NCBI RefSeq assembly: GCF_016888335.1
Contig: NZ_JAFEJG010000004.1
Location: forward strand, 2,838,930-2,902,929
Direction of reading: 5' to 3'
DNA length: 64,000 nucleotides
Source of the DNA: Janibacter endophyticus
GTDB taxonomy: Bacteria > Actinomycetota > Actinomycetes > Actinomycetales > Dermatophilaceae
The notes under the pieces were generated by a model. That model saw only the letters and a list, made by a program, of their open reading frames with translations. It was not told the origin of the DNA and ran no database searches. Below are positions 8,812 through 19,331 of the stretch, piece by piece. The position numbers were made by a program, and so were the translations under genes. Position 1 is the first letter of the stretch, and every line of letters starts with the position of its first letter.

Positions 8812-9594
8812 GTGACCCGCGCCCGACGAGCCCAGCAGCGACGCAAGGACGCAGCCACGTCCCGCGTCGTCGGAGGCCTGCTCGCCCTGGCCGCGGTCGC
8901 GGCGCTCGTGCTCGGGGGCTGGTGGTGGTGGGACAGCGCGCGAGCGGTCGACCCCGGCACCTACGTCGCCCCGAGCGAGATCTCCCGGACCACCTCCGAG
9001 CCGGCCACCTCGAGCAGCACGACCGCGACGAAGAAGCCGACGAAGAAGCCGACGAAGAAGTCGACGAAGGCCACGACCTCGAGCACCACGGCGGTGCCCT
9101 CTGCCTCGACGACCCAGGCCGGCGTCCCGGCCCCGCCAGGGGACCCGACGCGGGTCGTCGTCACGACCTCTGCCGGGCGCGAGCTCGTCGATGCCTCCCT
9201 CATCCCGACCTACCTCGACGCGCAGAACGTCCTGGCTCCCCCCTTCGGCACCGCCGGCTGGTACGCCGAGGACGGCTGGCCCAAGCCGGGCCACGCCGGG
9301 GCGAGCATCCTCGTCGGGCACATCAACCACGGCAGCAAGCCCGACGTCTTCTGGAACCTCCCCCAGGTCAGCCTCGGCGACCGGGTGACGGTGACCTACG
9401 GCTCCGGCCGCACCGTCGAGTGGAGGATCACCCGTTCCGAGGCGGCGACGAAGCAGCAGGTGCCCCGGGACGACTCGATCTGGGACCACGACAACCCCGA
9501 GCCGCTCCTGCGGCTCATCACGTGCGACCCGACGACCCCGCTCAACGGCGGTCACTACGAGGGCAATTGGGTGGTCTGGGCCGAGCTGGCCTGA
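8812..9594 (+). CDS. class E/F-type sortase
   Basis: 260 residues: a basic N-terminus, one membrane helix (about residues 20-40), a Thr/Ser/Lys-rich stalk with KKPTKKPTKK repeats, then the sortase barrel. The catalytic His is in ILVGHINHG and the Cys in RLITCDPTTP. Where class F enzymes usually carry the catalytic Arg (YRDN-like) this protein reads HYEGNWVVWAEL, so the Arg is not obvious. Sortases join surface proteins to the cell wall; the gene just upstream is a broken candidate substrate. GTG at 8812 with GAAAGGA upstream. Domain call secure; whether it is active is uncertain. Confidence 0.85.
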   Translation: MTRARRAQQRRKDAATSRVVGGLLALAAVAALVLGGWWWWDSARAVDPGTYVAPSEISRTTSEPATSSSTTATKKPTKKPTKKSTKATTSSTTAVPSASTTQAGVPAPPGDPTRVVVTTSAGRELVDASLIPTYLDAQNVLAPPFGTAGWYAEDGWPKPGHAGASILVGHINHGSKPDVFWNLPQVSLGDRVTVTYGSGRTVEWRITRSEAATKQQVPRDDSIWDHDNPEPLLRLITCDPTTPLNGGHYEGNWVVWAELA

Positions 9595-9634
9595 CCCCAC
9601 CGGTGAATCGACCGCCGACGGCTCGACGACCGGG

Positions 9635-10105
9635 TCAGTCCTCGTCGGAGCGAAAGTCCGAGCGGTCCTCGTCGCGGATCCGGCACCACCCCTGGGCGCG
9701 GTGACCGGCGAGGGCGACGAGCACTCCCCCGGCGGCCGCGAGCGCCAGCCGCATCGCGAGCTCGGAGTGCCGGCCGAAGCCCAGGTCGGGGACGAGCGCG
9801 AGCGCGTGACCCGCGTAGAGGCCCGCAACGATCGCCCCCGTGAGCGCGGAGGCCTGGGCGAGGCTGAGGGTCCGGGCCGCGCGCAGCGGCTCGACGGGCC
9901 GGCCCTCGCGGCGGTAGCGCCGCATCGGCCACGCGACGACGACGAGGGCCACCGCCATGACCGCCAGCAGCCCGGCCGCGAGCCACGGCGTCTCGAGGAC
10001 GCGACGTCCGCCGGCGAGCCACCAGCGGCTGAAGAGCCAGGACACGACGGTCACCGCTGCTCCGGTGAGCACGGTGATGCGCGGGCGCAGCCCGTCGGGG
10101 AGCAT
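9635..10105 (-). CDS. DUF3180 membrane protein
   Basis: 156 residues with four predicted membrane helices (about 12-28, 40-58, 83-103, 117-137) and a charged C-terminus. Function unknown. DUF3180 proteins usually follow the folate genes in actinobacteria, and here the ATG at 10105 overlaps the folBK stop by four bases (ATGA), so it is the last gene of the folate operon. It converges on the sortase gene. Confidence 0.8.
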   Translation of the reverse strand: MLPDGLRPRITVLTGAAVTVVSWLFSRWWLAGGRRVLETPWLAAGLLAVMAVALVVVAWPMRRYRREGRPVEPLRAARTLSLAQASALTGAIVAGLYAGHALALVPDLGFGRHSELAMRLALAAAGGVLVALAGHRAQGWCRIRDEDRSDFRSDED

Positions 10106-10971
10106 CAGGCACCCACCGGGCGGACACCGCCGGAGTCGACCTCGGCGACGATCGCGGCGACCGGGTGCACCTCGTCGCCGACCCGCAGGACGGCCTCAGC
10201 GTCCGCGTCGAGCCACGGGACGAGCACGAAGGCCCGCTCGTGGGCGCGCGGGTGCGGGAGGGTCAGGAGGTCGCGGTCGAGCCGCGCCTCGTCCGGGCCG
10301 CCCGTCGTGCCGAAGGTGATGATGTCGAGGTCGAGCGTCCGGGGACCCCACCGGACCTCGCGGGTGCGGCCGTGACCGGCCTCGATGTCGTGGAGCGCGT
10401 CGAGCAGCGCCCAGGGGGTGAGCCGGGTCGTCCCTGTGACGACGGCGTTGACGTAGTCAGGCTGCTCTGGACCGCCGACCGGCACGGTGACGTATGGGCG
10501 GCTCACGGCCGCGATCTCGACGTGCTCGCGCAACGCCTCGACGGCCTCCCCCAGCGTGCCGGTCGAGTCGCCGAGGTTGGACCCCAGGGCGATCGTCACC
10601 GCGCTGCTCCGGGTGCGATGCAGCCGCACCCGCACGTCCCCGAAGGGGACCCCGACGGGCGCCTGCGGCTTGTGCACGACGACCTCGACCTCGGCGATCT
10701 CGGGACGGTGCAGCACGTCGGCAGCGATGCGCTCGCCGAGCGCCTCGATGAGGTCGAGCGGCTCCCCCTCGATGCGGGCGACGACGTCGGCCGCGATCTC
10801 CGCGTAGCTCACAGTGTCGCCGAGGTCGTCGCTCGCCCCGGCCCGGGAGAGGTCGGTGGTCATGATGACGTCGACGACGAAGTCCTGGCCCTCGCGGCGC
10901 TCCTCCGGGAAGACCCCGTGGTACCCCTTCGCCCGGACGCCGAGGAGCTCGATGCTGTCGCGCTCAGCCAC
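10105..10971 (-). CDS. folBK: fused dihydroneopterin aldolase / 6-hydroxymethyl-dihydropterin pyrophosphokinase
   Basis: 288 residues performing two successive folate steps. Residues 1-120 are FolB (IELLGVRAKGYHGVFPEERR, then DTVSYAEIA, LIEALGERIA and VVHKPQAPVG). Residues 125-288 are FolK (ALGSNLGD, QPDYVNAVV, RWGPRTLDLDI and LPHPRAHERAFVL). The frame is continuous across a short Arg-rich linker, so this is a genuine fusion of genes that are separate in many bacteria. A GTG start at 10971 overlaps the end of folP; GTG at 10977 is an alternative. Confidence 0.9.
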   Translation of the reverse strand: MAERDSIELLGVRAKGYHGVFPEERREGQDFVVDVIMTTDLSRAGASDDLGDTVSYAEIAADVVARIEGEPLDLIEALGERIAADVLHRPEIAEVEVVVHKPQAPVGVPFGDVRVRLHRTRSSAVTIALGSNLGDSTGTLGEAVEALREHVEIAAVSRPYVTVPVGGPEQPDYVNAVVTGTTRLTPWALLDALHDIEAGHGRTREVRWGPRTLDLDIITFGTTGGPDEARLDRDLLTLPHPRAHERAFVLVPWLDADAEAVLRVGDEVHPVAAIVAEVDSGGVRPVGA

Positions 10972-11806
10972 GGGCACCGTCCAGGGCGGCGACGACGTCG
11001 AGCGCGTCGACGGAGGCGACGACGTCGTGGACGCGCACCGCCCAGACGCCGGTGCTCGCGGCGAGCGCGGTCGTGACAGCCGTCGCCGTGTCGCGCTCGG
11101 TCGGCGGGCGCTCGGCCCCCTCCGCGCGGCCCACGGAGCCGAGGAACCGCTTGCGCGAGGTCCCGACCAGCACGGGCAGGCCCAGGGCCACGACGTCGGC
11201 GAGCCCGGCGAGCAGCTGCCAGTTGTGCGCCGCGTTCTTCGCGAAGCCGACGCCCGGGTCGACGACGATCTGCTGCTCGGTGAGACCCGCGGCGAGGAGC
11301 TCGTCGACGCGCGCCGAGAGCTCTCGGCACACGTCGGCGACGACGTCGTCGTAGCGTGCGCCCGCGTACATGTCGCTCGAGTGGCCACGCCAGTGCATCG
11401 CGACGAAGGGGATCTCCGTCCCGGCGACGACCTCGGCGATCGCCGGGTCGGCCAGACCCCCGCTCACGTCGTTGATGATCGTCGCGCCTGCGTCGACCGC
11501 GGCGGCGGCGACGGCGGAGCGCATCGTGTCGACGGAGACGACGACGCCCTGCTCGGCGAGGCGGCGCACGACGGGCACGACCCGGCGCAGCTCCTCCGCC
11601 TCGCCCGGCCGCTCGGCGCCCGGTCGGGTGGACTCGCCACCGACGTCGACGATCCCGGCGCCCTGGGCGACGAGCTCGAGGCCGTGGGCGACGGCGGCGT
11701 CCTCGTCGAACCACCGTCCGCCGTCGCTGAAGGAGTCGGGGGTGACGTTGACGATCCCCATGACGACCGGTCGCCCGGCGGCGGAGGTCGGCCGCGCCAC
11801 GGTCAT
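10964..11806 (-). CDS. folP: dihydropteroate synthase
   Basis: 280-residue TIM barrel joining dihydropterin pyrophosphate with p-aminobenzoate; the sulfonamide target. Signature segments in order: [48 protein letters not shown] and the C-terminal VRVHDV. ATG at 11806 overlaps the folE stop by four bases. The [12 protein letters not shown] segment carries the usual loop Met-His. Nothing suggests a non-functional second copy. Confidence 0.96.
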   Translation of the reverse strand: MTVARPTSAAGRPVVMGIVNVTPDSFSDGGRWFDEDAAVAHGLELVAQGAGIVDVGGESTRPGAERPGEAEELRRVVPVVRRLAEQGVVVSVDTMRSAVAAAAVDAGATIINDVSGGLADPAIAEVVAGTEIPFVAMHWRGHSSDMYAGARYDDVVADVCRELSARVDELLAAGLTEQQIVVDPGVGFAKNAAHNWQLLAGLADVVALGLPVLVGTSRKRFLGSVGRAEGAERPPTERDTATAVTTALAASTGVWAVRVHDVVASVDALDVVAALDGARG

Positions 11807-12366
11807 CGCGCCCCGGTGAGCAGAGCCATCGCCTCGGCCCGCGTCGCCGGGTCGCGCAGCTGTCCCCTGACGGCGGAGGTCAGGGTGCGCGCGCCGGGCT
11901 TGCGGACGCCACGCATCGACATGCAGAGGTGCTCGGCCTCGACGACGACGATGACGCCCATGACGTCGAGATGCTCGACGAGGGCGTCGGCGATCTGGCT
12001 GGTCAGCCGCTCCTGCACCTGGGGCCGACGTGCGTAGACGTCGACGAGCCGGGCCAGCTTGGACAGTCCCGTGACCTGACCGCTGCGCCCGGGGACATAC
12101 CCGACGTGCGCCACCCCGTGGAAGGGGACGAGGTGGTGCTCGCAGGTCGAGTAGAGCGCGATGTCGCGGACGATGACGAGCTCGTCGTGGTCGATGTCGA
12201 AGGTCGTCGCGAGGACCTCCGCCGGGTCCTGGTGCAGGCCGGCGAAGGTCTCCGCGTAGGCCCGTGCCACCCGGCCGGGCGTCTCGCGCAGACCCTCGCG
12301 GTCGGGGTCCTCGCCGACGGCGAGGAGGATCTCCCGCACGGCGGCCTCGATCCGGGGCAGGTCCAT
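11803..12366 (-). CDS. folE: GTP cyclohydrolase I
   Basis: 187 residues; opens the GTP ring to start tetrahydrofolate synthesis. Zinc-site and active-site segments are [12 protein letters not shown] and [34 protein letters not shown] is the conserved helix. Length is typical. It begins 11 bases after the ftsH stop and is coupled to folP by ATGA, making ftsH-folE-folP-folBK-DUF3180 one run. Confidence 0.97.
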   Translation of the reverse strand: MDLPRIEAAVREILLAVGEDPDREGLRETPGRVARAYAETFAGLHQDPAEVLATTFDIDHDELVIVRDIALYSTCEHHLVPFHGVAHVGYVPGRSGQVTGLSKLARLVDVYARRPQVQERLTSQIADALVEHLDVMGVIVVVEAEHLCMSMRGVRKPGARTLTSAVRGQLRDPATRAEAMALLTGAR

Positions 12367-12377
12367 CGCGGCGGGCC

Positions 12378-14504
12378 TCAGTGCCGACCGTCGGGGTCGA
12401 CGTGACCGCCCGCGGGGATCTGCCGTGTCTCCTCGACGGGGTTCTCCTCCGGGTACGGGTTGGCACCCACCTCGGCGGCCTCGTCGATCGCCGCGACGGT
12501 CTCCGGATCACCCTGCTGCGGGTCGACCCCCGCGGGTGGGGCACCGGTCGGGCTGGCCTGCGCGGCGCGGGCCGCGAGCGCCGCCTCCTCGGCGGGCGTG
12601 AGCACCGGCGGGATGTCGGAGATCGTGCGGCTCTCCGACGACAGCCAGGTCGGGCGCTTCGGCCGCTTGCGGACGTCCTCGAAGATCGCCGCGATCTCCT
12701 TCGGGCCGAGGGTCTCGTGCTCGAGCAGCTCGAGGACGAGCCGGTCGAGCACGTCACGGTTGTCGTTGAGCGCGTGCCAGGCCTCGTCGTGGGCGGCCTC
12801 GATGAAGCGGCGCACCTCCTCGTCGACGATGCCGGCGATCTCCTCGGAGTAGTCGCGCTGGTGGCCCATGTCGCGGCCGAGGAAGACCTCGCCCTGGGAC
12901 TGGCCGAGCTTGACCGCACCGATGCGCTCGCTCATGCCGAACTCGGTGACCATCTTGCGGGCCATCGCGGTGGCCTTCTCGATGTCGTTCGCGGCACCGG
13001 TCGTCGGGTCGTGGAAGATGATCTCCTCCGCGACGCGGCCACCGAGGGCGTACGCGAGCTGGTCGAGGATCTCGTTGCGCGAGGTCGAGTACTTGTCGTC
13101 CGTCGGGAGCACCATCGTGTAGCCGAGCGCCCGGCCACGCGGGAGGATCGTGATCTTGGCGACCGGGTCGGTGTGGTTCATCGCCGCGGCGACGAGCGCG
13201 TGACCGCCCTCGTGGTAGGCGGTGACCTTGCGCTCACGGGCGCTCATGATCCGGGTCCGCTTCTGCGGGCCGGCCATGACCCGGTCGATCGCCTCGTCGA
13301 GGGTCGCGTCGTCGATGAACTGCTGGTCGCTGCGGGCGGTGAGCAGCGCCGCCTCGTTGAGGACGTTGGCCAGGTCGGCACCGGTCATGCCGGGCGTGCG
13401 GCGGGCGACGGCGAGCAGGTCGACGCCGGGGGCCATCGGCTTGCCGGCCGAGTGCACCTCGAGGATGCGGTGGCGGCCGATCATGTCGGGCGCCTCGACG
13501 GCGATCTGCCGGTCGAAGCGGCCGGGGCGCAGCAGCGCCGGGTCGAGGATGTCGGGACGGTTGGTCGCCGCGATGAGGATGACGTTGGTCTTGACGTCGA
13601 AGCCGTCCATCTCGACGAGCAGCTGGTTGAGCGTCTGCTCGCGCTCGTCGTGGCCACCGCCGAGACCCGCACCGCGGTGCCGGCCGACGGCATCGATCTC
13701 GTCGACGAAGACGATCGCCGGAGCGTTCTGCTTCGCCTGCTCGAAGAGGTCACGGACACGCGAGGCGCCGACACCGACGAACATCTCGACGAAGTCCGAG
13801 CCGGAGATCGAGTAGAAGGGGACGCCCGCCTCGCCGGCGACGGCGCGTGCGAGGAGGGTCTTGCCGGTGCCGGGCGGGCCGTAGAGCAGGACGCCCTTGG
13901 GGATCTTCGCGCCGACGGCGAGGAACTTGCTCGGCTCCTGGAGGAACTCCTTGATCTCGTGGAGCTCCTCGACCGCCTCGTCGGCACCCGCGACGTCGGC
14001 GAAGGTGACCTTCGGCGCCTCCTTCGAGGCGAGCTTCGCCTTGGACTTGCCGAACTGCATGACCTTGTTGCCGCCGCCCTGCGCCTGGCTCATGAGGAAC
14101 CAGAAGAGACCGACGAGCAGGAGGATTGGCAGCAGCGAGAAGAGCAGCGAGCTGAGGATGCCCGGCTCCTCGATCGTGTCGTTGATGACGCCGGGGACCT
14201 TCTCGTCGACGAGCGTGACCATGTGCTCGGCGCGTGCGTCGACGAACTCGGTCTCGACCTTCCCCGCGTCCGTGACCGCCTCTCCGTCGGAGTAGGTCTG
14301 GCCCTCCTTGAGGTCGAGCTGGAGGGTGTTGTCGCTCGTGAAGTGGGCCTTGTCGACCTTGCCCTCGTCGATGAGCTGCTCGGCGGCCGAGGTGTCGATC
14401 CGCGAGTACTCCCCCCCGCTGCCCATGCGGAAGACGAGCATGAAGAGGACGAGCATCATGAGCGCCCAGAACAGGGGGGCGCGGAAAACCTTCTTGGCGT
14501 TCAT
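12378..14504 (-). CDS. ftsH: ATP-dependent zinc metalloprotease FtsH
   Basis: 708 residues, membrane-bound AAA+ protease that degrades misfolded or regulatory membrane proteins. Two helices (about 8-27 and 110-130) flank a small extracytoplasmic domain. The AAA module has Walker A GPPGTGKT, Walker [12 protein letters not shown] and the SRH region [20 protein letters not shown]. The protease site is [11 protein letters not shown] (HExxH). The C-terminal tail is Pro- and Glu-rich, as in other actinobacteria. ATG at 14504; a 165-base gap with a hairpin separates it from hpt. Confidence 0.97.
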   Translation of the reverse strand: MNAKKVFRAPLFWALMMLVLFMLVFRMGSGGEYSRIDTSAAEQLIDEGKVDKAHFTSDNTLQLDLKEGQTYSDGEAVTDAGKVETEFVDARAEHMVTLVDEKVPGVINDTIEEPGILSSLLFSLLPILLLVGLFWFLMSQAQGGGNKVMQFGKSKAKLASKEAPKVTFADVAGADEAVEELHEIKEFLQEPSKFLAVGAKIPKGVLLYGPPGTGKTLLARAVAGEAGVPFYSISGSDFVEMFVGVGASRVRDLFEQAKQNAPAIVFVDEIDAVGRHRGAGLGGGHDEREQTLNQLLVEMDGFDVKTNVILIAATNRPDILDPALLRPGRFDRQIAVEAPDMIGRHRILEVHSAGKPMAPGVDLLAVARRTPGMTGADLANVLNEAALLTARSDQQFIDDATLDEAIDRVMAGPQKRTRIMSARERKVTAYHEGGHALVAAAMNHTDPVAKITILPRGRALGYTMVLPTDDKYSTSRNEILDQLAYALGGRVAEEIIFHDPTTGAANDIEKATAMARKMVTEFGMSERIGAVKLGQSQGEVFLGRDMGHQRDYSEEIAGIVDEEVRRFIEAAHDEAWHALNDNRDVLDRLVLELLEHETLGPKEIAAIFEDVRKRPKRPTWLSSESRTISDIPPVLTPAEEAALAARAAQASPTGAPPAGVDPQQGDPETVAAIDEAAEVGANPYPEENPVEETRQIPAGGHVDPDGRH

Positions 14505-14632
14505 GCGGGTACGGGTGCTTCCCGATCTTCCTGGTCGACGACAGCCGCCCGACGGACGGCAGGATCAAGAGACGAAACTACCCGACCGGTCGGGGTCGGA
14601 GCAGTCCCGGCACCCGACCCAACGCTCGACGG

Positions 14633-14654
14633 CGAAGGGGTGTTCCCCCCTTCG
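14633..14654 (-). terminator. inverted CGAAGGGG / CCCCTTCG pair after hpt
   Basis: Octamers at 14633-14640 and 14647-14654 face each other around a six-base loop, 16 bases beyond the hpt stop codon, and would form a terminator hairpin. Confidence 0.65.
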
Positions 14655-14669
14655 TCCCGGCGGGAGGGC

Positions 14670-15221
<552 letters not shown>

Positions 15222-15228
15222 GTGCCTA

Positions 15229-16248
15229 TCAGACCAGACCGCGGGGGGTGATGGACAGGCGGGCCTGCGCTCCGTTGCCGGTCCGGGCGACGTCGACACC
15301 GGGGAGGTGGAGCGGACCCTGCCCGCGGGGGTGGGTGACGAGCCGGTCGACCTCGGCGACGTGGCCGACGGAGAGATCGCCAGGGCGAGCGCCTCGGGCG
15401 ACGAGCAGGCGCCGCAGGACGCGGGTGCGGATCGCCACGGGGAGGGCGGCGAGGTCCGCGGCCAGCGGCGCGTCGTCATCGGCGAAGGGGGTGAGTGCGG
15501 CCTCGGCGAGAGCGTCGAGGTGGTCGGCGTCGGCCCGGAGGAGCTCGGCGCTGCGGGCGAGCGCCTCGGGGATGCCGGGGCCGAGGTCGGTCGCGAGGTC
15601 GGCGAGCGCCCCGCGGGCGCGCACCCGGGAGTAGGCGGGGTCGTCGTTCATCGGGTCCTGCCACGGCTCCAGCCCCGCGGCGACGCAGACCGCCTCGGTC
15701 GTCGCCCGGGTCACCGTGAGCAGCGGCCGGGCGAAGGGGGTGCCGTCCCGGGTGGTCGTCGGGGGGATCCCGGAGAGGGACCGGGCGCCCGATCCGCGGA
15801 GCAGCCCGAGGAGGACCTGCTCGGCCTGGTCGTCGCGGGTATGGCCGAGCAGGACGAGCACGGCGTCGTGCTGCGCAGCGGCGACCACGAGGGCCGCGTA
15901 ACGGGCGTCCCGGGCGTCGGCCTCGGGCCCGGCGCCCGTCACCCGGACCTCGGCGCGGACGACCTCGACGACCTCGTACCGACGGCCGTCGGTCGCCCGC
16001 ATCCCCCGGCACTGCTCCGCGGCCCGCTCCGCGACCTCGGCCGACCCGTGCTGCAGGCCGTGGTCGACGACGGCGACGCCGGTACGGCAGCCGGCGGCCC
16101 CCCCTTCGTCGAGGAGGCCGTGGGCGAGCGCGAGCGAGTCCGCTCCCCCGCTCACCGCCGCGAGCACGAGCCCACCGGGCGGGACGTCCGTGAGGACACG
16201 CCGCACGGCGCGGCGGACCTCGGCCTGCGCCGGATGACCTGCTGCCAT
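15229..16248 (-). CDS. tilS: tRNA(Ile)-lysidine synthetase
   Basis: 339 residues; converts C34 of tRNA-Ile(CAU) to lysidine using ATP and lysine. The PP-loop ATPase motif is AAVSGGADSLAL (about residues 30-41), followed by VVDHGLQ and LLGHTRDDQAEQ. A shorter C-terminal domain follows, as in other actinobacteria. I chose ATG 16248, seven bases after a CATCAT box that could be a leaderless -10; ATG 16257 is also possible. The octamer at 16101 forces GAA GGG GGG in LLDEGGAAG. Confidence 0.93.
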   Translation of the reverse strand: MAAGHPAQAEVRRAVRRVLTDVPPGGLVLAAVSGGADSLALAHGLLDEGGAAGCRTGVAVVDHGLQHGSAEVAERAAEQCRGMRATDGRRYEVVEVVRAEVRVTGAGPEADARDARYAALVVAAAQHDAVLVLLGHTRDDQAEQVLLGLLRGSGARSLSGIPPTTTRDGTPFARPLLTVTRATTEAVCVAAGLEPWQDPMNDDPAYSRVRARGALADLATDLGPGIPEALARSAELLRADADHLDALAEAALTPFADDDAPLAADLAALPVAIRTRVLRRLLVARGARPGDLSVGHVAEVDRLVTHPRGQGPLHLPGVDVARTGNGAQARLSITPRGLV

Positions 16249-16281
16249 GGGTCTCATGATGACCGACGACAATGCGCACCC

Positions 16282-16722
16282 ATGAGGACGACGACCCTGA
16301 CCCTCGCCGCGGCCGCCCTCCTGCTGACCGGCTGCGGTGGCGACGACGAGCCGGCCGACACGACCACGACCGTCGCGAGCTCCTCGGCCAGCCCGACCAC
16401 GGAGGAGCTCGACGCCGACGACGAGGAGCACGAGGACCACGACGACGGCCACGTCGACACCGCGTGCGAGGCCGAGCTCGCCGCCATGCAGGGTGACGAC
16501 GGTCAGGTGCTCTCGGCGTCCGTCGAGCCGGAGCTCACGTGCCCCGAGGCGGTCCCGGTCGTCACGGCGGTCAACGCCCTGCACCCCGTCGGCGAGGCGC
16601 CGGCCGAGCTGAGCGCCGAGGGGTTCGAGTGCACCGTCGAGCAGGACGACCCGGACGGCATGCGGGTCGAGGTCTTCCGCTGCACCGACGACCGCGGGAC
16701 GCTCGTCTGGGCGCGTTCCTGA
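16282..16722 (+). CDS. putative lipoprotein, unknown function
   Basis: 146 residues. A lipoprotein signal peptide ends in ALLLTGC with the lipidated Cys at about residue 18, followed by an Asp/Glu/His-rich linker (DDEEHEDHDDGHVDTAC) and a small domain with four Cys that may form two disulfides (CEAEL, LTCPEAV, FECTVEQ, FRCTDDRG). The acidic-His linker could bind metal, which is speculation. No family recognised. It diverges from tilS across 33 bases. Confidence 0.7.
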   Translation: MRTTTLTLAAAALLLTGCGGDDEPADTTTTVASSSASPTTEELDADDEEHEDHDDGHVDTACEAELAAMQGDDGQVLSASVEPELTCPEAVPVVTAVNALHPVGEAPAELSAEGFECTVEQDDPDGMRVEVFRCTDDRGTLVWARS

Positions 16723-16734
16723 CCCGCGAGCGGC

Positions 16735-17778
16735 TCAGCCGTGGATGCGGCGGACCCAGGTCTGCGGGTCGGTGATCTCGCGGGCCCGCGGCAAGGTCTC
16801 CGGCGAGCTCCAGATCGCGTTGAAGCCGTCGACCCCGACGGTCTCCTGGACCGAGCGGACGAAGGCGGCACCGTCCTTGTACTGGCGCATCTTGGCCTCG
16901 AGCCCGAGCAGGCGGCGCAGGATCTTGTCGACCGAGCCGGCGCCCTTGCGGCGGACGTCGAACTTGCGGCGGATCTCCTCGACGCTCGGGACGTGCACGG
17001 GGCCCACGTCGTCCATGACGACGTCGGCGTGCCCCTCGAGGAGCGACATCACGGCGGTGATCTCGGCGAGCCGCTCGCGCTGCGCCGGGGTGGCGAAGAC
17101 GTCGGCGATGCCGGCCCCCTCGCCGCTGAAGGCGCGCGGGATCTCCTGGACGATCTGCTGGAGGCGCTCGCCGAGCGAGTCCGGGTCCGGCACGAGCTCG
17201 GTCGCGAGCGACTGCGCCTCGGCGATGACGTGCTCGCGCAGCCACGGCACCGCGGTGAACTGCACGCGGTGGGTCTCCTCGTGCAGGCACACCCAGAAGC
17301 GGAAGTCGCGGGGGTCCACCCCCAGCTCACGCTCCGTCGCCACGAGGTTGGGGGCCACGAGGAGGAGCGAAGGGGTACCGCCGGGTGCGAGGTCGTACTG
17401 GCCGAGGACCTTCGTCGAGAGGAAGGCGAAGAGGCCGCCGGCCTCCGCACCGGTCACCTTGCCGCCGATCGCCTGGGCGATCGGGCCGGGGGGGCGCTTC
17501 TGCCTTAAGGCCATCTTGTCGACGACGGGGTCGAGCATCGCGGCCATGGAGTCGGCGTTGACGTTGATCCATGTCGGCCGGTCGACGACGACCGGGGCGG
17601 GCGCTTCGCCGGGCGCGCGCAGGCGCGAGGTGTGGGCGACCGGCTCGACCGCCTGGGCCGCCAGGGCGCGGATCTGCTCGACGATCTCGACCGCCTCGTC
17701 GGCGCTGACGTCGGGTCCGGCGGGCGCGAGGCGTCCCCCGGTGGTCTTGGCGAAGCTCCAGTCGACGTACTGACTCAC
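16735..17778 (-). CDS. zinc-dependent metalloprotease-like protein, DUF2342 (F420-associated family)
   Basis: 347 residues starting at GTG 17778 (VSQYVDWSFAKTTGG). The zinc site is VCLHEETHRVQF (HExxH with the third ligand downstream), and LLEGHADVVMDD is the second conserved segment. Family members occur in actinobacteria often near coenzyme F420 genes, but their substrate is not known. Here the gene lies between dacB and tilS, as is common. The octamer at 17368 encodes PSL. Confidence 0.85.
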   Translation of the reverse strand: MSQYVDWSFAKTTGGRLAPAGPDVSADEAVEIVEQIRALAAQAVEPVAHTSRLRAPGEAPAPVVVDRPTWINVNADSMAAMLDPVVDKMALRQKRPPGPIAQAIGGKVTGAEAGGLFAFLSTKVLGQYDLAPGGTPSLLLVAPNLVATERELGVDPRDFRFWVCLHEETHRVQFTAVPWLREHVIAEAQSLATELVPDPDSLGERLQQIVQEIPRAFSGEGAGIADVFATPAQRERLAEITAVMSLLEGHADVVMDDVGPVHVPSVEEIRRKFDVRRKGAGSVDKILRRLLGLEAKMRQYKDGAAFVRSVQETVGVDGFNAIWSSPETLPRAREITDPQTWVRRIHG

Positions 17779-17831
17779 GGGCGGGCCCTCTCGAAGGTCC
17801 TGGTCGGGCGGGGATCTCCACGCCCGGCGTG

Positions 17832-19247
17832 CTACCGGCACCCGCAGGCGGTGAGGGTGCCGACGATCTGGTCCAACACCGCGCGGGCCCCGAGAGTTCC
17901 CGTCGTCGAGGGGACCCGGTCCGCGAGGACGACGTAGGTGAGGACCCGGCCGTCCTCGGTGACCGTCGTCCCGGCCAGCCCGGACACGCCGGTGAGGGTG
18001 CCGGTCTTGGCCCGGGCGACGCCCGCGGCCGGTCGCGCCTCCGGCTGGCCGAAACGGTCGTGCAGGGTGCCGGTGAGCCCCGCGACGGGCAGGCCCATGA
18101 GCACGCCGCGCAGGCCCTTGGCGCTACCGGTGATGCCGAGCTGCATGACCTCGGAGATCGTCTCCGCGGGGATGGCCTGGCCGCTGCTCAGCCCGGAGGC
18201 GTCGTGCATCCGCACCCGCGTCATGTCGGCCCCGGCGGCGGCGAGGGTCTGCTTGATCCAGTCGGCGACGGACTGGGCGTCGCCCGCGCTCGTGCCGTCG
18301 GCCAGCGCCGCCTGACGGGCAAGGTTCTCGGTCAGGGCGTTGTCGCTGCTCGAGAGGGCCTCGGCGAGGACCTCGCCGATCGTGGCCGACGCGACCGAGC
18401 CGAGGACCTCCGCGCCGGCCGGGGCGGCCTCCTGCCAGCTCTGTGGGGTGTCGTCGACCGTGACGGCGACGCCCGCCTTCTTCAGCTCGGCCGCGAGCGC
18501 GCTCAGCGCAGACCGCTCGGGGTACTCGGGCGACGGGTCGTACGGCATCGGCCGCTGGTCGGCCATGCCGATCATCGTCACCGGCTGGGTGAAGCCGTTG
18601 GCGGCGTCCACCGGGTCCCAGGTCGTGGGCATCCGCGGGCCGGGGGCATACGTGGCGTCGAGGCGAAGGGTGAGCCTGTCCCCCTTCGTCGTCGGCCCGA
18701 CAGTCTCCGCGACCTGCTCGGCGAGGTCGCGCATGCCGGCCCGGCCCTCGACGGCGGCCGGGTCACCGGACCCCCTCGCCATGAGGGTGTCGCCACCCGC
18801 GACGAGGACGATCTCGTCAGGCTGCGCGCCGCGGACGACCGTCGTCGTCATCGTCCGCGACAGGTCGCTGGTCTCGGCGACGGCCGCGCCCGCGAGGACC
18901 TTCTGCGTCGAGGCGGGGACCATCGCGACGGCCGAGCGGTGCTCGTAGAGGACGTCACCGGTGAGTGCGTCGCGCACGACGACCCCGGCCCGCGGACCGA
19001 GCCAGTCGTGGGTGACGAGCGGGTCGAGCGCCTGCGTCAGCCCGGCCTCGGTCGGGAGCGGGGCGCTGCTCGATGCCTCGGCGATGACCTCGCCGGCAGG
19101 CGAAGGGGTGGGCCCGGGGGTGATCTGCGCCACCGTCGCGCTGTCATCGCGGGTGAGCACGCCGGGGGCCGCGTCGAGCACATCCGCTGCGCCGTAGGCG
19201 GTTGCGCCGACGGCGACCACAGCGATACCGGCAGCGAGTCGGCGCAC
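17832..19247 (-). CDS. dacB: D-alanyl-D-alanine carboxypeptidase/endopeptidase (PBP4 type)
   Basis: 471 residues, exported peptidoglycan-trimming enzyme of the S13 family. The N-terminal membrane segment (about residues 3-20) serves as signal or anchor. Active-site motifs: SxxK in VPASTQKVLAG, SxN in SSSDNALTEN and KTG in RAKTGTLTG. The long insertion between the first two motifs is normal for this family. It ends CGCR. It diverges from ppa across 84 bases. Confidence 0.94.
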   Translation of the reverse strand: MRRLAAGIAVVAVGATAYGAADVLDAAPGVLTRDDSATVAQITPGPTPSPAGEVIAEASSSAPLPTEAGLTQALDPLVTHDWLGPRAGVVVRDALTGDVLYEHRSAVAMVPASTQKVLAGAAVAETSDLSRTMTTTVVRGAQPDEIVLVAGGDTLMARGSGDPAAVEGRAGMRDLAEQVAETVGPTTKGDRLTLRLDATYAPGPRMPTTWDPVDAANGFTQPVTMIGMADQRPMPYDPSPEYPERSALSALAAELKKAGVAVTVDDTPQSWQEAAPAGAEVLGSVASATIGEVLAEALSSSDNALTENLARQAALADGTSAGDAQSVADWIKQTLAAAGADMTRVRMHDASGLSSGQAIPAETISEVMQLGITGSAKGLRGVLMGLPVAGLTGTLHDRFGQPEARPAAGVARAKTGTLTGVSGLAGTTVTEDGRVLTYVVLADRVPSTTGTLGARAVLDQIVGTLTACGCR

Positions 19248-19331
19248 GTCACGTCCCCCTGGTGCCGGATCGGCGGGTCATGGTGGAAACTGTCCTCGAG
19301 AGCCTAGGTCATCGACACGAAGGGGTAGTCC

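Noticed and set aside
9030-9070. AAG-rich repeats in the sortase gene
   Set aside because: They encode a normal Lys/Pro/Thr stalk in frame.
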